64,000 nt of DNA, from positions 29,357-93,356 of the forward strand of contig JAVBND010000030.1 in NCBI GenBank assembly GCA_031551775.1. Direction: 5' to 3'. Shown here piece after piece: positions 58,335-64,000 of this stretch; the stretch's first letter is position 1, and each line of letters begins with the position of its first letter. Source of the DNA: Anaerozeibacter sp031551775. GTDB taxonomy: Bacteria > Bacillota > Clostridia > Christensenellales > Aristaeellaceae. Below the pieces are notes generated by a model that saw only the letters and a list, made by a program, of their open reading frames with translations, was not told the DNA's origin and ran no database searches. The translations under genes were made by a program, and so were the position numbers.

Positions 58335-58362
58335 GGGGGGCTGATGCGCTCATCGGCTCCCC
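58335..58362 (+). terminator. Intercistronic hairpin after the second binding-protein gene
   Basis: A 12-bp RNA stem with two G-U wobbles (58335-58346 with 58351-58362) around a 4-base loop and no T-run. Same position as the hairpin after the first binding-protein gene. Confidence 0.5.
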
Positions 58363-58409
58363 AGTGTCGTTTCAGTGCGGTCGATTTTCTAGGCAAGGAG
58401 ACGGTTAAC

Positions 58410-59891
58410 GTGGAAAGTCTGCTCAAAGCGGTGGACATTCAAAAATCCTTTGCGGGCGTACACGCGCTCAAGGGTGTGAACCTTGAAATCGCGCCCGGGG
58501 AAATACATTGCCTGGCCGGAGAGAACGGTTGCGGCAAATCCACCTTGATCAAGATCATTTCCGGCGTCTATACGCCGGACGGAGGACACATTGAGTTTGG
58601 CCCAAAGCGCTATACCCACATCAGCCCAATCGAAGCGATCAACCTGGGCATCCAGGTCATCTATCAGGATTTTTCAATATTTCCCAACCTCACCGTGATG
58701 GAAAACCTGGCGTTCAATACCGAGCTTGCCGCCGGGCGCAAGCTGGTGAGCTGGAAACGCCTTCGGGCAATCGCGAAGGAAGCGGTCGGCAAGATCAACT
58801 TTGAGGTGGACCTTGACGCGCGCCTGGGCGATCTTTCCGTAGCGGAGAAGCAGTTGGTCGCAATCAGCCGCGCGCTGATGTTCGGCGCGAAGCTCATCAT
58901 CATGGACGAGCCGACGACAGCCTTGACCAAGAAAGAAGTGGCGGCGCTTTTCAAGATCATCCTGAGCCTTAAGGCGCAGGGCATTGCAATATTGTTTGTC
59001 AGCCACAAACTGGATGAAGTGTTTGAAATTTCCGAGCGGTTCACCATCTTGAGAAACGGGGAGACAGTGGTGAGCGGCTCGACAAAGGAACTGGATGAAA
59101 AAAAATTCACTTACTATATGACCGGGCGCGAGTTTGAAAAAGCGCTGTTTACGCCGACTGTCGCGCCGGGCGAAGCGGTGCTCGAAGCCAAGAATCTCTC
59201 GATGGGCGGGCATTTTGCGGATGTTTCGTTTACGCTTGATAAGGGGGAGATCCTTGGCATCACCGGCCTTCTTGACAGCGGGCGCGGCGAGCTTGCGCTT
59301 GCGCTGTTTGGCGCGCGCGCAGCGGACAGCGGGGAGATCCTGGTGAACGGGAAGCGTGTCAACCTGAGAAGCCCGAGCGACGCGATAGCGTCCAAGATCG
59401 GCTATGTGCCCGAAGACCGATTGAGCGAGGGCTTGTTCCTGCCGCGCTCGATCGGGGAGAACATCGTGGTTTCAAAGCTTGGCGAGCTGGCGGGCGCACT
59501 GGCGATTGTCGATCGGCGCGCGCGCGAGGGCGAGATTGCGCGATGGGTGAGGGAACTGTCAATTGCGACGCCCGACCCCGGCAACGCGTGCCAAACGCTG
59601 TCGGGCGGCAACCAACAACGCGTAGTGCTCGCCAAATGGCTGTCCTGCGCGCCGGACGTGCTGATCTTAAACGGCCCGACGGTCGGCGTTGACATAGGCT
59701 CCAAGCACGACATTCACTCGATTCTCAGAAAACTTGCCGAGGCGGGCATGGCAATCATCATCATTTCCGACGACCTGCCGGAAGTGGCGGAGAATTGCTC
59801 GCGCGTGCTGGTCATGAAGTCGGGGCGAGTGGTTGCCGAACGATATGCCAAGCAAACAGACGAGCGCGAACTGTCCGCGCTCATGATGTAA
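58410..59891 (+). CDS. Sugar ABC transporter ATP-binding protein (two NBDs)
   Basis: 493 residues from the GTG at 58410, nine bases after AAGGAG; an ATG at 58344 in the same frame falls within the intercistronic hairpin. First NBD intact: Walker A GENGCGKST, signature LSVAEKQLVAISRAL, Walker B LIIMDEPTTAL. Second NBD: GLLDSGRGEL, LSGGNQQRVVLAKW, and LILNGPTVGVD, where Asn-Gly replaces the Asp-Glu of Walker B, so only the first site should hydrolyse ATP. Confidence 0.92.
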   Translation: MESLLKAVDIQKSFAGVHALKGVNLEIAPGEIHCLAGENGCGKSTLIKIISGVYTPDGGHIEFGPKRYTHISPIEAINLGIQVIYQDFSIFPNLTVMENLAFNTELAAGRKLVSWKRLRAIAKEAVGKINFEVDLDARLGDLSVAEKQLVAISRALMFGAKLIIMDEPTTALTKKEVAALFKIILSLKAQGIAILFVSHKLDEVFEISERFTILRNGETVVSGSTKELDEKKFTYYMTGREFEKALFTPTVAPGEAVLEAKNLSMGGHFADVSFTLDKGEILGITGLLDSGRGELALALFGARAADSGEILVNGKRVNLRSPSDAIASKIGYVPEDRLSEGLFLPRSIGENIVVSKLGELAGALAIVDRRAREGEIARWVRELSIATPDPGNACQTLSGGNQQRVVLAKWLSCAPDVLILNGPTVGVDIGSKHDIHSILRKLAEAGMAIIIISDDLPEVAENCSRVLVMKSGRVVAERYAKQTDERELSALMM

Positions 59892-59905
59892 GGGAGGGAA
59901 GCGCA

Positions 59906-60931
59906 ATGTCGATCAAGAAGCTGCTTCGGCGCAACGAGACATACATTTCCCTCGTCGTGCTCCTGTTGGCGCTGGCCATTGACCTGAGAAGCGGTCAGTT
60001 CTTTACGCCAAACAACCTGGTGGATATTTTAAGCGCGTTGATCGTGCCCGGACTGTTTGCCATTGGTACGTTTCTCGTGCTGATCTCAGGCGGTATTGAC
60101 GTATCGTTTCCGGCGCTTGCGTCGCTGAGCATTTACGCCACCACGCAATGGCTGCTCGACTTCAATTACCAGGGCGGCATCTGGCTGCCGATTGTGATGG
60201 TGCTGTTGTTCGGCGCGGCCCTCGGCGCGGTAAACGGGCTTTTGATTTCACACTTTAACCTGAACGCGATGATCGTAACGCTCGGCACATCGTCGATCTT
60301 TAAAGGCTTTATGCAGGGCGCGCTCAACTCCAAGCAGCTCGCGGTCATCCCGGTGGGCATGTCGGGGTTTGGCAAATCCGCTCTGTTCGTGGCGCAGAAC
60401 GCGCAATCGGGCCTGTCGAGCCGCATGCCGGTCGCGATGGTTATTTTGCTGATCATCCTCGCGATTTCTTGGTTTGTGCTTCGGCATACGATTTACGGGC
60501 GCGGGCTGTACGCGATCGGCGGCAATGAGGTGAGCGCGCACCGCGCGGGCTTCCCGGTTAAAAAGATCAAGTTCTTTCTGTACGTAGCCGTGGGCATGAT
60601 CTCAAGCCTCGCGGGTCTCATCCGTACCTCAATGATGACACAGTGCCATCCGACCAACATGCTCGGCATGGAGATGATGGTCATCGCGGGCGTTGTGCTG
60701 GGCGGCACGGCGATCACGGGCGGCGCGGGTTCGCTTACCGGGTGCATGCTGGGCACGGCGCTGATTGTGATCGTGCAAAACTCCATGATCCTGCTCGGCA
60801 TTCCGACCTTCTGGCAGGACTTCTCGCTGGGCATTCTGATCATCATCGGGACCGGCGTCAGCGCGTGGCAGGTTAAGCGCATTGCGGGCAAGACGGTTGG
60901 AAAGAACACGGCGAAGGAGGCGGCAAGATGA
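59906..60931 (+). CDS. Sugar ABC transporter permease, first subunit
   Basis: 341 residues from ATG 59906 (AGGGAGGG upstream). BPD_transp_2 family with the SGGIDVSFPALASLSIYA motif and MEMMVIAGVVLGGTAITGGAG block. Overlaps the next permease by 4 bases. Confidence 0.9.
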   Translation: MSIKKLLRRNETYISLVVLLLALAIDLRSGQFFTPNNLVDILSALIVPGLFAIGTFLVLISGGIDVSFPALASLSIYATTQWLLDFNYQGGIWLPIVMVLLFGAALGAVNGLLISHFNLNAMIVTLGTSSIFKGFMQGALNSKQLAVIPVGMSGFGKSALFVAQNAQSGLSSRMPVAMVILLIILAISWFVLRHTIYGRGLYAIGGNEVSAHRAGFPVKKIKFFLYVAVGMISSLAGLIRTSMMTQCHPTNMLGMEMMVIAGVVLGGTAITGGAGSLTGCMLGTALIVIVQNSMILLGIPTFWQDFSLGILIIIGTGVSAWQVKRIAGKTVGKNTAKEAAR

Positions 60932-61914
60932 ACGCATTGAAAAAAGCTTATGGCCGCGACGTACATTTCAGCCGTCTGGTGCTTCTGATGCTCGCGTGGC
61001 TTGCGTTTATGGCGGCTACCAAGTTCGGCAAGTTCTTTACGCCGGTTTCGTTCCAGACGATGATGGCGCAGTTTCCCGAGTTTGGGCTGATGAGCTTGGG
61101 CGTCATGCTGTGCATGATCACGGGCGGCATCGACCTGTCGGTGGTGGGGATCGCGAACTTTGTTTCGATTTCAATGGGGCTTTTGCTCAAGGCTTTGGGC
61201 GGCGATTCGGGAACCATTTCGCCTTGGACGATTGTCTTGATTTTTTTGGCGGGCATGGCGTTGGGCGCGTTGAGCGGCGCGATGAACGGCTTTTTGATCA
61301 GCAAGATCCACATCCCGCCGATCCTTGCAACGCTCGGTACATATCAGCTTTTCACCGGGCTTGGCATCGTGCTGACGGAAGGCAAGGCGGTATCGAAGCT
61401 GCCCGCGATGTATGCCGAAGCGGTGGCCGGGAAGGTTGGGTTTTTCCCGGTGCCGACGCTGATTTTTATTGCCGTAGCGGCGGTGATCGGGTTCCTTCTG
61501 ACGCGCACGACATTTGGACCGAGGATCTATATGCTGGGAACGAGCGCGCGCGCGGCGAAGTTTTCGGGGCTTAAGAATGGCAGGTTGCTGGTTGAGACAT
61601 ACCTGCTGTCGGGCGTTTGCGCCGCGCTGGGCGGGCTGGTCATGCTGGCAAACTACAACTCGGCGCGCGCGGACTACGGCACGGTGTATACGCTGCAATG
61701 CGTGCTGATCGTGGTGCTGGGCGGCGTGAACCCAAGCGGCGGGCGCGGCAAGCTTTCGGGCGTTGTGCTGGCGATTTGCTTTTTGCAGATGCTGTCCTCT
61801 GGCCTCAACCGCTTCCGCGAGGTCAACCCCTTCCTGATCCCGCTGATCTGGGGCGGCGTGCTGGTCCTCGTCATGGTCTTAAATACCGTTAGCGCGAGAA
61901 AGAAGCGGGTATAA
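60928..61914 (+). CDS. Sugar ABC transporter permease, second subunit
   Basis: 328 residues; same family as its neighbour (ITGGIDLSVVGIANFVS; IVVLGGVNPSGGRG). Together they form a heterodimeric sugar channel of the RhaP/RhaQ or LsrC/LsrD type. Last gene of the operon. Confidence 0.9.
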   Translation: MNALKKAYGRDVHFSRLVLLMLAWLAFMAATKFGKFFTPVSFQTMMAQFPEFGLMSLGVMLCMITGGIDLSVVGIANFVSISMGLLLKALGGDSGTISPWTIVLIFLAGMALGALSGAMNGFLISKIHIPPILATLGTYQLFTGLGIVLTEGKAVSKLPAMYAEAVAGKVGFFPVPTLIFIAVAAVIGFLLTRTTFGPRIYMLGTSARAAKFSGLKNGRLLVETYLLSGVCAALGGLVMLANYNSARADYGTVYTLQCVLIVVLGGVNPSGGRGKLSGVVLAICFLQMLSSGLNRFREVNPFLIPLIWGGVLVLVMVLNTVSARKKRV

Positions 61915-61932
61915 ATAGGAAACGCCGGTCAA

Positions 61933-61970
61933 GGGGCCGTCTCACACGTTTGGGTGGGGCGGTCCCGGTT
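61933..61970 (+). terminator. Terminator after the second sugar ABC operon
   Basis: A 13-bp RNA stem with three G-U wobbles (61933-61945 with 61954-61966), followed by GGTTGTTT. Confidence 0.5.
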
Positions 61971-62020
61971 GTTTCCACGGTCATGATGGCGCGCGGCGAA
62001 AAACGGTTGTCCCCAAAGCG

Positions 62021-62053
62021 CAAAACAAAAGCCGCCTCGATTAAGAGACGGCT
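62021..62053 (-). terminator. Terminator of the glycyl-tRNA synthetase gene
   Basis: Read on the minus strand, AGCCGTCTC pairs with GAGGCGGCT (one G-U) around a 6-base loop, followed by TTTGTTTTG. Convergent with the ABC operon. Confidence 0.75.
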
Positions 62054-62082
62054 CGTTTGGCGATTGGTTTCCTGATTTTTGG

Positions 62083-63468
62083 TTAGAAATCAATTCTCGC
62101 TTCAATGTACGAAGTCAGGTCCGCGATATCGACCAAGTCCTGGGTCATGGTGTCGCGATCGCGCACGGTGACCTTGCCGGTCTCAAGCGTGTCAAAATCG
62201 ACGGTGATTGAATACGGCGTGCCTGCCTCGTCCGCGCGGCGGTAGCGCTTGCCGATGGAGCCGGTTTCGTCATAGTCCACGGAGAACTTGCGGGCAAGAT
62301 CCGCGTAGACTTCCTTCGCCTTGTCGCCGAGTTTCTTTTGAAGCGGCAGGACTGTCGCCTTGTACGGCGCGAGCGCCGGATGCAGGTGGAGCACCACGCG
62401 CGTGTCGCCGCCTTCGAGTTCTTGCTCCTCATAGGCGTTGCACAGGAAGGCCAGCACCATGCGGTCTACGCCCAATGACGGCTCGACGCAGTAGGGGATG
62501 TATTTTTCATTGGTGACGGGGTCAAGGTACTCCATCGAATCGCCCGAATGCTCCTGATGCTGCTTGAGGTCGTAGTCGGTACGGTCGGCAATGCCCCACA
62601 ATTCGCCCCAGCCAAACGGGAAAAGGAACTCGAAATCGGTGGTCGCTTTCGAATAGAAAGCCAGTTCCTCCGGGTCGTGATCGCGAAGACGCAGACTTTC
62701 CTCCTTGATGCCAAGGTTCAAGAGCCAATCGCGGCAGAAGGCGCGCCAGTATTCGAACCACTCAAGGTCCTCGCCGGGTTTCATGAAAAACTCGAGTTCC
62801 ATTTGCTCGAACTCACGCACGCGGAAGATAAAATTGCCGGGTGTGATTTCGTTGCGGAAGGACTTGCCGATCTGCGCGATGCCCGCAGGCAGCTTTGTGC
62901 GGGAAGCGCGCATGGAGTTTTTGAAGTTGACGAAGATGCCCTGCGCGGTTTCCGGGCGCAAGAAGATTTCGGCGGCCGAGTCCTGGTTGACGCCCTGGAA
63001 GGTTTTGAACATCATGTTGAACTGGCGGATGGGGGTAAAATCCTTCTTGCCGCAGGTCGGGCAGGGAATGCCTTCCTGGGCAATGAACTCCTCCATCTTT
63101 TGATTCGTCCAACCATCAGCCTGAATGGTTTCGCCCCTCTGGCTGGTAAAATTTTCAATCAGCTGGTCGGCGCGAAAGCGCGCTTTGCAGGCGCGGCAGT
63201 CCATCAGTGGATCGTTGAATCCGCCCACGTGGCCGGATGCGACCCACACATTGCGGTTCATCAGGATTGCACAGTCAAGCCCGGTATTGTAGGGACTTTC
63301 TTGCACAAATTTGCGCCACCAGGCACGTTTTACGTTGTTTTTGAACTCCACGCCGAGCGGGCCATAGTCCCAAGTGTTCGCAAGGCCGCCATAAATTTCC
63401 GATCCGGCGAAGATGAACCCGCGATTTTTACACAGCGCAACCAGTTTGTCCATCGTAAGTTCTGCCAT
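62083..63468 (-). CDS. glyS: Glycyl-tRNA synthetase, single-chain (alpha2) type
   Basis: 461 residues from ATG 63468 (GAGGGATG upstream). Class II synthetase of the eukaryote/archaea-like homodimeric type: it opens with FIFAGSEIYGGLANTWDYGP, has class II motif 2 in FRNEITPGNFIFRVREFEQME and motif 3 near SLGVDRMVLAFL, with a zinc-type cluster CRACK...CPTCGKKDF. Charges tRNA-Gly. The gene has its own minus-strand promoter and terminator. Confidence 0.94.
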   Translation of the reverse strand: MAELTMDKLVALCKNRGFIFAGSEIYGGLANTWDYGPLGVEFKNNVKRAWWRKFVQESPYNTGLDCAILMNRNVWVASGHVGGFNDPLMDCRACKARFRADQLIENFTSQRGETIQADGWTNQKMEEFIAQEGIPCPTCGKKDFTPIRQFNMMFKTFQGVNQDSAAEIFLRPETAQGIFVNFKNSMRASRTKLPAGIAQIGKSFRNEITPGNFIFRVREFEQMELEFFMKPGEDLEWFEYWRAFCRDWLLNLGIKEESLRLRDHDPEELAFYSKATTDFEFLFPFGWGELWGIADRTDYDLKQHQEHSGDSMEYLDPVTNEKYIPYCVEPSLGVDRMVLAFLCNAYEEQELEGGDTRVVLHLHPALAPYKATVLPLQKKLGDKAKEVYADLARKFSVDYDETGSIGKRYRRADEAGTPYSITVDFDTLETGKVTVRDRDTMTQDLVDIADLTSYIEARIDF

Positions 63469-63504
63469 AAATTCATCCCTCGATCTCACAATAATCTATC
63501 CAAC

Positions 63505-63533
63505 ATGATAGCAAAACCGTCATGGTGCTGCAA
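63505..63533 (-). promoter_or_regulatory. Promoter of the glycyl-tRNA synthetase gene
   Basis: On the minus strand: TTGCAG (63528-63533), 17 bp, TATCAT (63505-63510). Confidence 0.65.
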
Positions 63534-63592
63534 GGCATTCATGTTAAATTCGGCCAGCCGCACGCGCACGCACAAAATCCGTGCTGGAATTG

Positions 63593-63601
63593 TGATATAC
63601 T
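63593..63601 (+). promoter_or_regulatory. Candidate extended -10 promoter of the caspase-like gene
   Basis: TG-A-TATACT (63593-63601) fits an extended -10 element without a good -35. TACAAT at 63608-63613 is an alternative. Confidence 0.4.
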
Positions 63602-63679
63602 CTGTGTTACAATAAATGTTGTGAACGCGGCGGTTCGGGCGGACCATCGCGCAAGGCTATCCAACGGAGGATCATGTCA

Positions 63680-64000
63680 ATGAAATCATTCAAGGTGTTG
63701 CTTTTTTTGGCAGTGGCCGCGATGCTTTTGTGTTTCGGCCCTGCCGCTTTGGCCGAAAGCGACGGCGAAACCGTGTATCGGGCGCTCTTGATCGGCAATG
63801 AAAACTATCAGGGCACGCCCCTTGACGGATGCCTGAGCGACGTAAACCGGATGCTCAACACGCTGCAGGCCGCAAATGAGGCTGGTGGGCGCTATTTGTC
63901 GCCGGTCACCAGAACCAACCTCACGGTCAAAGAGATGAAGGCGCTGATCGACGAGATGCAGACCTGGGGCATCGACAACGACGATGTGACCACCTTCTAC
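63680..64000 (+). CDS. Secreted caspase-like (peptidase C14/metacaspase-type) protein, 3' end beyond window
   Basis: 107 visible codons from ATG 63680 (AACGGAGG upstream; ATG 63674 is too close to the ribosome site). Signal peptide of about 24 residues ending AALA, then the caspase-like start YRALLIGNENYQGTPLDGCLSDVNRM, a block that opens bacterial metacaspase and caspase-like domains. The frame ends at DVTTFY, just before the expected catalytic His region (typically SGHG), so catalytic competence cannot be judged. Secretion would place it outside the membrane. Confidence 0.75.
   Translation, partial: MKSFKVLLFLAVAAMLLCFGPAALAESDGETVYRALLIGNENYQGTPLDGCLSDVNRMLNTLQAANEAGGRYLSPVTRTNLTVKEMKALIDEMQTWGIDNDDVTTFY

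Overview
The window is a GC-rich bacterial chromosome segment. Its most likely source is an uncultured member of the Clostridia (Bacillota). The support is a tyrosine T-box leader, a single-chain glycyl-tRNA synthetase, a poly-gamma-glutamate-type synthesis locus without pgsA, strong AGGAGG ribosome binding sites, frequent GTG/TTG starts, and a large glycyl-radical, Gfo/Idh/MocA and sugar-isomerase repertoire typical of anaerobic gut or sediment fermenters. I saw no transposase, CRISPR array, tRNA or rRNA. The taxonomic statement is inference.

Layout. 1-3190: end of a hydantoinase B-type gene, a SIS-domain sugar deglycase-like gene and a GntR/UTRA regulator. 3269-10958 (minus strand): eight tightly packed genes, namely a DUF6305-like secreted protein, a 12-TM-type ion-coupled permease, a 57-residue membrane peptide, a membrane-anchored M14 amidohydrolase, a secreted C69 peptidase, and pgsB, pgsC and pgsW-like genes. 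An Lrp-type regulator and a divergent aspartate ammonia-lyase sit beside them, so the block looks devoted to a gamma-glutamyl polymer and its amino-acid products. 13224-19913: a housekeeping operon behind a tyrosine T-box (aminotransferase, tyrS, IMPACT family, ilvE, RluA family, HAD, trmL). 19998-23407: a small membrane protein, a FIST-domain sensor and a soluble hybrid histidine kinase.

23598-45928 is a catabolic island with five Gfo/Idh/MocA oxidoreductases, four sugar-isomerase-type TIM barrels, an Old Yellow Enzyme/2,4-dienoyl-CoA reductase homologue, a ferredoxin-containing aldo/keto reductase, NagB and PIG-L. One long apparent operon (34314-45928) joins PIG-L, a Gld-type ABC system, two oxidoreductases, a glycyl radical enzyme with its activase, and a TIM barrel. 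46115-50841 and 57297-61914 are two complete sugar-type ABC importers; an MFS carrier, a SRAP protein and a 1279-residue sensor kinase lie between them. The window ends with glyRS (minus) and the start of a secreted caspase-like protein.

How it may fit together (inference): imported glycosides or amino-sugar derivatives are deacetylated, oxidised and eliminated by Gfo/Idh/MocA and TIM-barrel enzymes, with the glycyl radical enzyme carrying out a difficult C-C, C-O or C-N cleavage and the flavin reductase acting on a released enone or aglycone. The most interesting candidates for undescribed biology are the glycyl-radical operon, the expanded gamma-polyglutamate locus, and a 167-bp palindromic element that carries the stop codons of two convergent genes.
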